From the NCBI GenBank assembly GCA_016293845.1, contig JAEDDH010000010.1:51767-115766 (forward strand): 64,000 nt of DNA. Direction: 5' to 3'. The notes under the pieces are model-generated. The model made no database searches. It saw only the letters and a list, made by a program, of their open reading frames with translations, and was not told where the DNA came from. This document shows positions 17,265 to 26,019 of this stretch, piece after piece. Made by a program: the position numbers and the translations under genes. Every line of letters begins with the position of its first letter. Position 1 is the first letter of the stretch. The stretch is from Bacteroidales bacterium. Its GTDB lineage: Bacteria > Bacteroidota > Bacteroidia > Bacteroidales > UBA3824.

Positions 17265-17955
17265 TTTGCACCACACTTTTTTTGCCGCTGTATAGTGTGA
17301 TTTCTTGACTTTCGCATTTGAGCAATGTTTCAGTGTCGGGGTCAATAAAGTCGTCGGCAACGATGGTATAACTAATTCCTACGCTTGTGGCAGGCATTGT
17401 GGCTGTGAATTTACCATTTTGGCTGACTATCACCTTGCGAGTAAGATTTTCGACATAAACAGAGCTAACTCCACCTTTACCATTGTGTTTAACAAGGTTT
17501 TTAACAGTGTCGCGTGGGGTGATGATAATGTTGATGCCTTGAGGAATGGTGATTCCAGAAGCATAAAGAACGCCCGAAAGGTCAGCAGCATATTGTCCTG
17601 ATGAGGGTATCATACTTACCGATGTGCTTTGCGATTCTTTGTCAATGATGTTTACCACATATTTGGTTTGCGAAAAACCTTCGTAGTCGATGGTAACAGT
17701 GGTGGTGCTGGGCTTAATGTCGATGAATCGGGCGTTAAGCAAAGAATCGGTATGTTGCTGATATACAGTACCGCTGTTGTTGAGGGTGATGGTTGCACCT
17801 TCTCCATTGATTATGGGGGTAAGCTCGTCGGCAGCGAGACATTCGCGCACTATCGACACAGTATAGTTGGTGGTAACGGGTTCATCAAGATTTTCTTCGG
17901 TGCACGAACCGAAAATCAACATTGCTATTGCGAGTATATAAAAAATCTTTTTCAT
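17245..17955 (-). CDS. Hypothetical lipoprotein
   Basis: A 236-residue protein with a lipoprotein signal (MKKIFYILAIAMLIFGSC), so it is probably anchored in the outer or inner membrane. The body is Thr/Ser-rich with beta-strand character and resembles carboxypeptidase-regulatory or Ig-like domains of Bacteroidota surface lipoproteins, but no family was recognised. It overlaps the 3' end of the beta-barrel gene upstream by 4 bp (translational coupling), which suggests the two form an envelope pair. It is convergent with the Wzy-like gene. Confidence 0.75.
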   Translation of the reverse strand: MKKIFYILAIAMLIFGSCTEENLDEPVTTNYTVSIVRECLAADELTPIINGEGATITLNNSGTVYQQHTDSLLNARFIDIKPSTTTVTIDYEGFSQTKYVVNIIDKESQSTSVSMIPSSGQYAADLSGVLYASGITIPQGINIIITPRDTVKNLVKHNGKGGVSSVYVENLTRKVIVSQNGKFTATMPATSVGISYTIVADDFIDPDTETLLKCESQEITLYSGKKSVVQIKYVQP

Positions 17956-19088
17956 TTTGTCTTGTTTTTTAAAAGGTTGAAAATTCCGTTGAATATCATA
18001 CTTATCATATAAAAGTATTCGAGGTCGCCGTTGTAAAGATTGTAAAATGTGTTAACGCCGGCTTTAAGAGATAAAAGATTATTATATTTGTGATTGTAAT
18101 AAAGTTCGTTGAAAACAATTGCCCGTTCGTTGCGGTTGTATTCTTTGTAGATGGCTTGACAGGTAAATAGCGGATCACCACGAAAATTCATAAACATATC
18201 GCCGTACCAGTGTCCGCATACAAAACCAAAATCGCGGTAACGAGCAAGAAGTTTGTTGTAGATTCCAAATCCATCAAAATAGGGGAGGTCGTTTGTGCGG
18301 TCAATGGCGTGATACTGCACAAAGAGGTTTTTCATAAGGAAATACCAATTGCCGTTGTTTTGCTGTCTGGCAAATTCAAAACCTATTGCACCGTTTTCGA
18401 GGGTTTGCACTTGACCGTCGGAAGCGTCGATTTGTCCACCTCGGTGGCAGATGAGAAATTGTCCTGTGATGTCGGCTTTTATAGAGCTGTTGAGAATGCG
18501 CAGTTTTGAAATATGACCAACAGCAAGGCGTTCTTGCCAAGGATCGCCCCAAAGAATGAATTTTTCCCAATTGAGCCAAAGGTCGCCGTAATAGCGTGGA
18601 CCTGAGTATTTTAGTTGGAGTCCGTTTTCTACATTGTTGGTGATGTAGCGTTCGGGATTGTAGATGGGCTCTATCAATTGATGACTAACGTGAGCGTCTA
18701 AATATCCGAGAGTTACGCTAAATTTAGGTGTGGCGTGAAACCTGATGCGGATATATGGATAGTATTCAGAATAATTGTCGTAGCCGTGGTATTTGAGCAC
18801 ATTCCACATAGCCGAAACCACCAATTTTTGCCACGGGCGGTAAGTGATTTCGGGCATAAAGTTGAACCCCACCAAGGTGTAGCCTTTTACAAAATCGCCA
18901 AAATACTCATTGTTTTTAAAAAAATTGTGTTCGTAAATATTGAGCGAAAGTTTTGAGGTGTCTTGGTTGTTGAAAAAAAGAAAATCGTATTCGTCGCTGT
19001 AAGCTACGGTGGCGGTGTCGGATTGCGCCGAAACTGCCAACGTTGACATTAGCAGTAATGATAATATAAAAAACTTCGGCAAATTCAT
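17952..19088 (-). CDS. Predicted outer-membrane beta-barrel protein
   Basis: A 378-residue protein with a Sec signal peptide (cleavage near VSAQ). The rest is rich in Tyr, Phe and Trp and alternates in strands (for example LVVSAMWNVLKYHGYDNY and RFHATPKFSVTLGYLDAH), as in outer-membrane barrels. There is no plug or TonB box. Its stop overlaps the start of the lipoprotein gene at 17955, and the adenylating-enzyme gene lies 5 bp upstream, so these genes share a transcript. Function unknown. Confidence 0.75.
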   Translation of the reverse strand: MNLPKFFILSLLLMSTLAVSAQSDTATVAYSDEYDFLFFNNQDTSKLSLNIYEHNFFKNNEYFGDFVKGYTLVGFNFMPEITYRPWQKLVVSAMWNVLKYHGYDNYSEYYPYIRIRFHATPKFSVTLGYLDAHVSHQLIEPIYNPERYITNNVENGLQLKYSGPRYYGDLWLNWEKFILWGDPWQERLAVGHISKLRILNSSIKADITGQFLICHRGGQIDASDGQVQTLENGAIGFEFARQQNNGNWYFLMKNLFVQYHAIDRTNDLPYFDGFGIYNKLLARYRDFGFVCGHWYGDMFMNFRGDPLFTCQAIYKEYNRNERAIVFNELYYNHKYNNLLSLKAGVNTFYNLYNGDLEYFYMISMIFNGIFNLLKNKTK

Positions 19089-19093
19089 AACAA

Positions 19094-20620
19094 TCAGTTG
19101 TTTGTGTTGTTTAGTTCAAGTAATTGTTCAATAAGATTACGGTTGTTTTCTAATCGTGGAATCTTGTTTTGACCGCCGATTCTGCCCTTGCTTCTGAGCC
19201 AGTCGTCAAACAAGTTGGGACGTGCGATAGTGATTTCGGGCGCAGTGAGCGAGAGGTCTTTGTAACGTTTGGCGTCGTAATCTGAGTTGAGACGTTTTAG
19301 TTCGTTGTCGAGAATATTGGCAAATGTGTCTAAGTCGTTGGGCATTATGTTAAACTCAATGAGCCATTGGTGACAGCCGCGTTTTTGGGTTTGCATATAC
19401 ACAGGGGCGGCGGTGTAGTCCTTGATGTCGGCACCTGTGGCATTTGAGGCAAGGCGGATGGCACGAGAAGCGTTGTCTTCCACAAGTTCCTCTCCAAAGG
19501 CATTGATGAAGTGCTTGGTGCGTCCTGTGATGTGTATCTTGTATGGACGTACAGATGTAAATTCCACAGTATCACCGATTATGTAACGCCAAAGTCCGCC
19601 GTTGGTGGATATTACCATTGCGTAGTTGATTCCTGTTTTGACATCGCACAGCGGAATAGCCTTGCGGTCGGGGCTGTCGAATTCGCTCATTGGGATAAAC
19701 TCGTAGTAGATGCCGTAGTCGAGCATCAGGAGCATATCGTCTTTGTCTTGTTCGTTTTGAAATGCAAAAAATCCCTCGCTGGCGTTGTAGGTTTCAAGAT
19801 AGGTGATATTATTATTTGGTATAAGTTTTTCGTATTGAGCACGATAGGGTTTGAAACTTACGCCGCCGTGCATAAATAGGTTGAGATTTGGCCAAACTTC
19901 CGAAATATTGTTTTTGCCAGTGATTTCCAATATTTTGCGAAAGAGAACGAGTGTCCACGAGGGAACGCCCGAAATGCTTGTAACATTCTCTTTTGATACC
20001 ACTTGCGCCATTTTTAATAGTTTCTCGTCCCAATTTTCCATTAGGGCAATGTCTAAGCCCGGTGTGCGGCGTTTCCTTACCCAATAAGGCAAATTGCTGA
20101 TAAGCACAGCACTAAGGTCGCCACAAAAGGCGTCGCTACCAAGACGGTTGATTTGACGGCTTCCGCCTATTGCCAATGTTTTCCCGGTAAAGAGCGTGGT
20201 ATTGGGGCATTGACTTAGGTAAACAGCCAAAACGTCTTCGCCACCGTTGAAATGGCATTTGCGAAGGCTGTCTTCGGTAATGGGGATGTATTTGCTGCGG
20301 TCGTCGGTGGTGCCGCTGCTCATTGCAAACCATTTGGTTTTAGAGGGCCAAAGCACGTTTTGAGCACCTGCCGCCACTTTTTCGATGTCGGGTTTGATGC
20401 CTTCGTATGTGTTTACGGGTACGCGGTCGGCAAACGCCTGAGGACCAAGCGAGCGTAACTCTTTATAGTTGTAACGATTGCCAATTTCGGTGTTTTGTGC
20501 CGTTTTTAAAAGTCGGTCAAACACTTGAAATTGTGTTTCGTCGGGGTATTTAACGTAGAGGTCTACCCTGCGGCGGTTTTGCTTAAAAAATATCGATGCG
20601 AATGTGTTTACAAGTAGCAT
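19094..20620 (-). CDS. GH3-auxin-responsive-type acyl-adenylate/amide synthetase
   Basis: A 508-residue member of the GH3 branch of adenylate-forming enzymes. The ATP-binding motif is seen as FAMSSGTTDDRSKYIPIT, the second block as YNASEGFFAFQ, and the third as YIIGDTVEFTSVRPYKIHITGR. Plant relatives conjugate acyl acids (for example auxin) to amino acids; bacterial substrates are mostly unknown. It is cytoplasmic. It is in the same minus-strand run as the envelope proteins (5 bp) and the nucleoside-recognition protein (12 bp), suggesting co-transcription. Confidence 0.9.
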   Translation of the reverse strand: MLLVNTFASIFFKQNRRRVDLYVKYPDETQFQVFDRLLKTAQNTEIGNRYNYKELRSLGPQAFADRVPVNTYEGIKPDIEKVAAGAQNVLWPSKTKWFAMSSGTTDDRSKYIPITEDSLRKCHFNGGEDVLAVYLSQCPNTTLFTGKTLAIGGSRQINRLGSDAFCGDLSAVLISNLPYWVRKRRTPGLDIALMENWDEKLLKMAQVVSKENVTSISGVPSWTLVLFRKILEITGKNNISEVWPNLNLFMHGGVSFKPYRAQYEKLIPNNNITYLETYNASEGFFAFQNEQDKDDMLLMLDYGIYYEFIPMSEFDSPDRKAIPLCDVKTGINYAMVISTNGGLWRYIIGDTVEFTSVRPYKIHITGRTKHFINAFGEELVEDNASRAIRLASNATGADIKDYTAAPVYMQTQKRGCHQWLIEFNIMPNDLDTFANILDNELKRLNSDYDAKRYKDLSLTAPEITIARPNLFDDWLRSKGRIGGQNKIPRLENNRNLIEQLLELNNTNN

Positions 20621-20632
20621 TTTGGTTAATTG

Positions 20633-21865
20633 TTAACTAAAAAACAGATATGCAACAAATATGGCGGCAATTATGCCTGCTGCCTCGGCTATTAGCCCTG
20701 TGGTGACGGCGTAACGGCTATTTTTGATGCCTGCCGAGCCAAAATATAGTGCTATTATATAAAAGGTGGTGTCGGCTGCGCCTTGCATTGTGCAACTCAG
20801 GCGACCGGCAAACGAATCTGCTCCGTAGGTTTTCATACAGTCGATCATCATTCCACGTGCTCCGCTGCCGCTGAGGGGTTTCATCAATGCGGTGGGAAGC
20901 GAAGGAATAAAATCGGTGGCAAGTCCTATTTGCTCCAAAAGTGCTGCTATTCCGTCGGTTATGAGGGTTAATGTGCCCGATGTGCGGAAAACTCCAATAG
21001 CCACCAACATTGCCACAAGGTAGGGAATGATTTTTACGGCGGTGGTAAATCCGTCTTTGGCACCCTCCACAAAGGCTTCGTATACGTTCACCTTTTTTAC
21101 CATTGCCATTACTATAAACGATATTATTACCGCAAAAATAATGGTGTTGGCGGCGGTGCTGCTTACTTTTGCCACGGTGTCTTTGTCCATTGTAGAAAAC
21201 ATCCAAACAAGTAGACCTTCTATTAATAAGAACCCACCGCAGTAGAGTATTATTACAGGGTCTAAAAGTCTGATACGTTGTTTGATGCACACCGCTAAAA
21301 GTCCGGCAAATGTGCTTGCGCTGGTGGCCAAAAGTATGGGGATAAATATATCGGAGGGGTCGGCAGCACCCATTTGGATGCGGTAAACCATAATTGTCAT
21401 CGGGAGAATAGTAAGACCTGACGCATTGAGCGTTAGAAACATTATTTGCGCATTAGAGGCAGTTTCTTTGTTTGGGTTGATTTCTTGCATTTGGTTCATA
21501 GCTTTGAGACCAAGAGGCGTGGCGGCATTATCTAACCCAAGCATATTTGCGCTAAAATTCATAATAATGCTGCCCATAGCGGGGTGTCCTGCGGGAATTT
21601 CGGGAAACAATCTGCGAAAAAACGGTCCGAAGGCTTTGGCAATAACGTTGGTCATTCCGCCCTTTTCGCCAACGCGCATAAGACCTGTCCAAAGAGTGAG
21701 TACACCAGTGAGACCGAGTGAGATTTCAAAACCGCTTTTGCTCATATCGAAAATGCTCGTCACCATAGCGGGAAAAATCTCCGAGTCGCCAAAAAATATC
21801 AACTTTACCGCCGCTACCACAAAGGCGATAACAAAGAACCCTATCCAAATGTAGTTGAGTACCAT
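20633..21865 (-). CDS. Nucleoside-recognition (Gate) domain membrane protein, SpmA/SpmB-like fusion
   Basis: A 410-residue polytopic inner-membrane protein that carries two Gate-type halves. The first (residues about 45-190) has FSANMLGLDNAATPLG, and the second (about 260-410) has LMKPLSGSGARGMM and GAADTTFYIIALYFG. In Firmicutes, SpmA and SpmB are separate spore-maturation proteins; in Bacteroidota the fused form is common and its substrate is not established. The stop and start are adjacent to siaC-like 21866-22240, so the genes abut without a gap. Confidence 0.88.
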   Translation of the reverse strand: MVLNYIWIGFFVIAFVVAAVKLIFFGDSEIFPAMVTSIFDMSKSGFEISLGLTGVLTLWTGLMRVGEKGGMTNVIAKAFGPFFRRLFPEIPAGHPAMGSIIMNFSANMLGLDNAATPLGLKAMNQMQEINPNKETASNAQIMFLTLNASGLTILPMTIMVYRIQMGAADPSDIFIPILLATSASTFAGLLAVCIKQRIRLLDPVIILYCGGFLLIEGLLVWMFSTMDKDTVAKVSSTAANTIIFAVIISFIVMAMVKKVNVYEAFVEGAKDGFTTAVKIIPYLVAMLVAIGVFRTSGTLTLITDGIAALLEQIGLATDFIPSLPTALMKPLSGSGARGMMIDCMKTYGADSFAGRLSCTMQGAADTTFYIIALYFGSAGIKNSRYAVTTGLIAEAAGIIAAIFVAYLFFS

Positions 21866-22240
21866 CTACGGAACAAGGGTGAGTTCAAACGGAATCTGCA
21901 TAATTTGCTTATACTCTTCACCGAGAGCGAGCATATCTTCGTCAATTTCCTTGTAAAACCATTTAACAAGTACATTGCTGCGGTCTTTCATCTCTTGCAA
22001 AATCAAGAAAATCTGTATCAATTGTTTGCTCGAAGCTGTGTTGAAGTATTCGAGTTTCATATTGAAAACCGTTTCAGGGTTTGGACTCTGCGCGTATTCT
22101 CTCAGCCAAGCGATTATGGGCGAGTAAAAGTCTACCGCGTCCTCGGGGAGCGACATCTGCGAAATTTCGAAGATGCCCCGCTCGGCGTCGAAAATCACGC
22201 TCGGCGTGTCGGCTGTGGCTGTTTTGATATATGGCTTCAT
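21866..22240 (-). CDS. SiaC-type regulatory phosphoprotein (DUF1987)
   Basis: A 124-residue protein with the DUF1987 signature: FEISQMSLPEDAVDFYSPI, then LEYFNTASSKQLIQIF. Thr68 in YFNTASS aligns with the Thr that SiaB phosphorylates in Pseudomonas aeruginosa, where SiaC controls a diguanylate cyclase. Here it lies directly downstream of a SiaB-like kinase gene (37 bp), so the kinase-substrate pair is conserved although no SiaA phosphatase or SiaD cyclase is in the window. The fold is STAS-like and cytoplasmic. Its Bacteroidota output is unknown. Confidence 0.85.
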   Translation of the reverse strand: MKPYIKTATADTPSVIFDAERGIFEISQMSLPEDAVDFYSPIIAWLREYAQSPNPETVFNMKLEYFNTASSKQLIQIFLILQEMKDRSNVLVKWFYKEIDEDMLALGEEYKQIMQIPFELTLVP

Positions 22241-22277
22241 GTTCGTGTCGTTCGGTTTCTTTTATTGATGTGGTTTT

Positions 22278-23390
22278 CTACACTTGTTTCCTTATTATTG
22301 CTTTAACGGTGAGAAAGTCGATTTCGTTGCCTATTTTTTTTACGGAATATTCCACTTTTTCACCTGATTTTCGTCGTATATCGATGATACCCAAACCAGT
22401 AGACACTGGGTTGATGTAGTCAAAATTAAAAAGAATTTTTTTGTACTCTTCGTTTAACTGCTCATAGTTCATAGCGTTGATGCGCTCGAAACGATTTTTG
22501 AGGTCGTCGGTGAGTTCGTGCTTGATGTAGTTGCTTGCAAGTAGGGTAAAACAATTGTCTTGCTCGCAAATATAAAACACGCCCGCTTTCCAAGATGTGT
22601 CGTCGGTGATGTTGTCGGCATGCTTAACAATGTTTTGCAAAAGTTCTACCATTATGCTAAACAGCTTGATTCGCACCGGCGAGGCGTACATACCGTTGTT
22701 GAGTATCGATAGCAACGAGAGTAGATTATCTTGGTTGAAATCGCCTTTAAATGAGAGGATTATCTCGTTGTTTTTGAGAAAATTGTGGGTATCGATAATG
22801 TCGGGAAGCGAAAACTCGTAATCACTCTCTACGCACTCGGTTTGTGTTAATACCTCGGTGCTGAGGTAAAAATAAGTTTTGGTGTCGTCTACGGGCGCCA
22901 TAGAGTATTGCAGCTTGTTGCCCGATTTTTTTGCCATCTCAATTAGTCCGAGACTTGCGCCGCTTTTTTCGGTAAACCCTGTTGTACGGCGGATGTCGCG
23001 GCAAAAATCGTTGAGTTCTTCGGGAGTAAGCGAGTTGATATGGTCGAGTTTGTCTTTAAGAACATCTTCTTCGGCACGCGGCATAAGGTTGCCGGTAACG
23101 ATGTAATATTTGTTCTTCTTTTTGTGAATAACCACCACGGCAGAATTGTCGGCAGAGTCGGTGTCGTTTGCCATCTGATGGCGGGCAATATTTTGGAGGC
23201 TCTCGCCCATAATGTAGTAAATACGGTTTTTGAGTTTTTTGGTATCTTCGGCCTTGGCAAGGTTGCTCTTGGCAAAATCCAATACGTTCATAATGAGCTT
23301 AGGAGTTACATCGCCCCTGTAAATGTATTGGAAATCGTCTTTTTCAACGTCTTTAAACTGCTTGTATATTAAGTCGGAAGTACTGTCCAT
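22278..23390 (-). CDS. SiaB-type protein kinase, tandem duplication
   Basis: A 370-residue protein made of two SiaB-like HATPase domains, where typical SiaB has one of about 180 residues. Domain 1 (1-185) has the N-box ESLQNIARH (63-71) and a glycine block GASLGLIEMAKKSGNKLQYS. Domain 2 (about 190-370) has VELLQNIVKHAD and STGLGIIDIRRKSGEKVEYS. Both N-box Asn residues are kept, so both could bind ATP. Partner SiaC is next downstream. In P. aeruginosa, SiaB phosphorylates SiaC; the same reaction is inferred. No sensor or membrane domain is present. Confidence 0.82.
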   Translation of the reverse strand: MDSTSDLIYKQFKDVEKDDFQYIYRGDVTPKLIMNVLDFAKSNLAKAEDTKKLKNRIYYIMGESLQNIARHQMANDTDSADNSAVVVIHKKKNKYYIVTGNLMPRAEEDVLKDKLDHINSLTPEELNDFCRDIRRTTGFTEKSGASLGLIEMAKKSGNKLQYSMAPVDDTKTYFYLSTEVLTQTECVESDYEFSLPDIIDTHNFLKNNEIILSFKGDFNQDNLLSLLSILNNGMYASPVRIKLFSIMVELLQNIVKHADNITDDTSWKAGVFYICEQDNCFTLLASNYIKHELTDDLKNRFERINAMNYEQLNEEYKKILFNFDYINPVSTGLGIIDIRRKSGEKVEYSVKKIGNEIDFLTVKAIIRKQV

Positions 23391-23480
23391 ATTTGCTACA
23401 TTTTCTCGCTTTCAAAAATATGCAAAAATCGGACAAATCGGCGAGAAAAAAAAGATTTTTTTTAAATAATGGGAATTTTT

Positions 23481-24782
23481 TTACAAAAATGCTGCGGAAT
23501 ATAGTGGCAAATAGATTATGTCGGTGTTTTTTTCCACGTTGGCACGGCAAAATACAATGCTGCGTTCGATACTGTCGGACGATGATTCTAATACATTATT
23601 GAGCGATGTGTGTTTTTTGTAGTCGCCGCCTGATTTTATCTCCAAGATGGTTACAAACTTTTTTTCACGAATAAGGAAATCGAGTTCGTTGCGACTTTTG
23701 TGGTCGTAATAGTGGAGCGAATGCCCGTGACGTACCAATTCGGCGGCAACAAAATTTTCGGTAAGCGCACCTTCGTTGACAGATAAGTTGCCTTGCATCA
23801 CTTCCCATTGTATGTTTCCACTCCAAAGCGAACAAAGCAAGCCGGTGTCTAACAAATAGACTTTGAATAAGTTGCGATTTTCGTAGTGCTCAAACGGCAT
23901 CTGCAATGAATGTGTGTTGTAACTAAAATATGCCACACCAGCATCGGCAAGCCATTGTGCCGAATCTTCGTATTTTTGCATACTGCCAGTGGTTTCTAAA
24001 TCGGAGAGAATAAAGCGTTTGCGTTCTTTGGCAAGTTGCGACGGAATGGCATCAAAAAAACGTTTTGCTTTGGTTTTCTGCGATCCGGCATATTTTGAAA
24101 TGTCTAATCGATAACTGTCAACGATGATTTTTTGCTGACGTAATGTTTCGTTGAAGTCGCTGTTGGTTAAATAGGTAGACACTACTTTTGGCATTCCGCC
24201 TACTATAAGATATTCGCGATAATGTTTCATCAAAACTTCGTGGGTAAAATCGTCAATGGGTCTTAATTCTGTAAGTGCGGTCTTGATATTATTCAATGTA
24301 TCTGCCTCTACGCCTTTTGCCCATAAAAATTCTTCAAAATCAAGCGGATACATATCGATTTGACTTTCAAAACCAACAGGATAACTACTTACATCGCGGT
24401 AATTAATGCCCAAAAGCGAACCCGATTCAATGTAGTCGAAACGCCCGTCTTCTGCCAAAAACTTGATGGCAGTGCGGGCGTCGGGGCAACTTTGTATTTC
24501 GTCGAAAAATACCAATGTTTTGCCCGGTACAAAAGGTCCATAGCCCATAAGACTGAGCCGTTGAATTACCGAATTGGCATCGCGGTTGCCAGTAAAGGCT
24601 TGTTTTGCCTCAGGTGTTTGTTCAAAGTTGATTTCCACAAAATTAGCATAGTTGGCACGGGCAAATTCGCGCACAGCCGTGGTTTTACCAACTTGTCGCG
24701 CCCCTTTGATTAACAAAGCCTCGTGGTGGTGATTCTGTTTCCACTGCTCTATCTTACTGAATATCTTACGCTTGAATATCAT
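23481..24782 (-). CDS. AAA ATPase with DUF4143 domain
   Basis: A 433-residue ATPase of the large AAA_14/DUF4143 family. Walker A is IKGARQVGKTTAV, Walker B is LVFFDEIQSC, and the C-terminal DUF4143 half ends in a restriction-nuclease-like strand pattern (NELDFLIREKKFVTILEIKSG). The cellular role of the family is unknown. The frame stays open upstream to 24866, but that extension encodes three QKVT copies produced by DNA repeats (see 24786-24865). The family start is MIFKRKIFSKIEQW, so 24782 is preferred. It stands alone. Confidence 0.85.
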   Translation of the reverse strand: MIFKRKIFSKIEQWKQNHHHEALLIKGARQVGKTTAVREFARANYANFVEINFEQTPEAKQAFTGNRDANSVIQRLSLMGYGPFVPGKTLVFFDEIQSCPDARTAIKFLAEDGRFDYIESGSLLGINYRDVSSYPVGFESQIDMYPLDFEEFLWAKGVEADTLNNIKTALTELRPIDDFTHEVLMKHYREYLIVGGMPKVVSTYLTNSDFNETLRQQKIIVDSYRLDISKYAGSQKTKAKRFFDAIPSQLAKERKRFILSDLETTGSMQKYEDSAQWLADAGVAYFSYNTHSLQMPFEHYENRNLFKVYLLDTGLLCSLWSGNIQWEVMQGNLSVNEGALTENFVAAELVRHGHSLHYYDHKSRNELDFLIREKKFVTILEIKSGGDYKKHTSLNNVLESSSDSIERSIVFCRANVEKNTDIIYLPLYSAAFL

Positions 24783-24785
24783 TGT

Positions 24786-24865
24786 AGTAACTTTTTGCAC
24801 TATTTTTGAAACAAATTTAGTAACTTTTTGCAAGAAAATCAAGAGGTAGGGAGTAACTTTTTGCA
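24786..24865 (-). repeat. Three 14-bp direct repeats with exact 33-bp period
   Basis: TGCAAAAAGTTACT (minus strand) occurs at 24786-24799, 24819-24832 and 24852-24865 without mismatch, directly before the DUF4143 ATPase start. The 33-bp period is about three helical turns, as for a cooperative operator. It also equals eleven codons, so the array reads in frame as QKVT. Confidence 0.85.
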
Positions 24866-24983
24866 AGATTTTTTTGGGGAAAAGGAGTGGAGAGGTGGAG
24901 GAAAATGTCCCTGTAAATAGTGAAAATGTCCCTGTAAAAAAAGTATACTATTAATCAAAATTAATAGCAAAGTTAATGGCAAT

Positions 24984-25206
24984 TCACCCCAACGCCTTAA
25001 ACGTAAAATCGTTTTGATGGCAGCATGCTTTTTTGTAGTCGAAGCCATAAATTCGCATATATGCTTCGATTACCTCCGCCGCTCCGTTGTTAATCGGAGC
25101 GGCGACGTGCCATCTTGTAGGAAACGGTAACAGTCATCTCAGGGGTGAGGATTGTGCCGTTGGTAAGCTTGATGCGGGCTGGGGTGATAAGAAAGACACG
25201 GGGCAT
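24984..25206 (-). pseudogene. Frameshifted small gene (DUF6140-like)
   Basis: Frame one from ATG 25206 reads MPRVFLITPARIKLTNGTIL and TPEMTVTVSYKMA, then soon stops. The next frame continues with APINNGAAEVIEAYMRIYGF and DYKKACCHQNDFTFKALG to TGA at 24984-24986. Joined by one added base, this gives about 74 residues with the shape of small proteins often carried on Bacteroidota mobile elements (recalled as DUF6140, not verified). The break lies near 25097-25107. It occupies most of the gap between the ATPase and the 231-residue gene. Confidence 0.55.
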
Positions 25207-25223
25207 AATGTTGCTAATGAAGT

Positions 25224-25919
25224 TTAAAAATTTATTAATTGGTGTAATTTAGAAATATATGTGTCGAATAACTTTTTTCTCCATAAATATAGTGGGTGAT
25301 ATATACGAAATGTTTTTTCTGGTAAGATAGGATTTATTACTTTTGAAAAACATTGTAAATTTGGAATATCTTTAAATATTGTATTGTTGCCTAATTTGCG
25401 TTTAATTTCATCATCGTATCCGTCTTTACCTGATAAAAAAATAATAACATTAGGCTTTATGATATCAATTTCGTCCTTTAAAATATTGAATTTGTAATTT
25501 TCTAAGTCCAATACTTTTTGATCGGGTCGGCCACGACCGTGAGCCTTCCCAAACTTATTGACATTGGTCCAAAGAAACGCTTTTCTTTTTACTGATAATT
25601 TTTTATTACATTGTTTAATGAATCTCCAAAATATTCTATTGTCATTTTCACCAAGTGAAAAATCATTATAGAAATCTAAAATGTGTGTTATCGGATTTTG
25701 TGTACTTAATGCCTTATCTCCACCTTCATACCAACTATTGGTTTCTTTACCTATATAAAGTATTCTATTGTTAGAATTTTCATAATCATCACTACATGTC
25801 ATTAATAATGGAGATGAATAATCTGTGATGGTATATTTTTTTAAAGTATCTTTGATTGATAATAATTCTTTATAATAATTTTTATACAGAGATTCAAGTT
25901 GCATAGAAATAGTATTCAT
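25224..25919 (-). CDS. Hypothetical protein, possible uracil-DNA-glycosylase-like fold
   Basis: A 231-residue cytoplasmic protein. Three segments recall the uracil-DNA glycosylase superfamily: RILYIGKETNSW (where UDGs have GxEPG), IIKPNVIIFLSG (the strand before the central loop) and YHPLYLWRKK (where UDGs have HPS). Key catalytic residues do not match, so activity is doubtful. It is AT-rich like the peptide operon upstream and follows its last precursor gene after a palindrome (25967-25995), so it may be part of the same acquired block. Its role in that operon is unknown. Confidence 0.55.
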   Translation of the reverse strand: MNTISMQLESLYKNYYKELLSIKDTLKKYTITDYSSPLLMTCSDDYENSNNRILYIGKETNSWYEGGDKALSTQNPITHILDFYNDFSLGENDNRIFWRFIKQCNKKLSVKRKAFLWTNVNKFGKAHGRGRPDQKVLDLENYKFNILKDEIDIIKPNVIIFLSGKDGYDDEIKRKLGNNTIFKDIPNLQCFSKVINPILPEKTFRIYHPLYLWRKKLFDTYISKLHQLINF

Positions 25920-25966
25920 TTTATATATATCTTTGTATTAAGTTTATAAAATGAAATTATTTTATA

Positions 25967-25995
25967 GGGGTTTATGCAAATTTTGCATAAACCCC
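25967..25995 (-). terminator. 14-bp palindrome at the end of the peptide operon
   Basis: GGGGTTTATGCAAA (25967-25980) and TTTGCATAAACCCC (25982-25995) pair perfectly around a single base. It lies 24 bp beyond the stop of the last precursor peptide. The flanks are AT-rich without a long T run, so it is either a modest terminator or a transcript-stabilising hairpin. Confidence 0.6.
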
Positions 25996-26019
25996 TTAAT
26001 CTTTTGTAATTGGATTGGG

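Noticed and set aside
24783..24866. N-terminal extension of the DUF4143 ATPase with three QKVT repeats
   Set aside because: It is produced by exact DNA repeats with a 33-bp period and precedes the normal family start; treated as regulatory DNA, although translation is not excluded.
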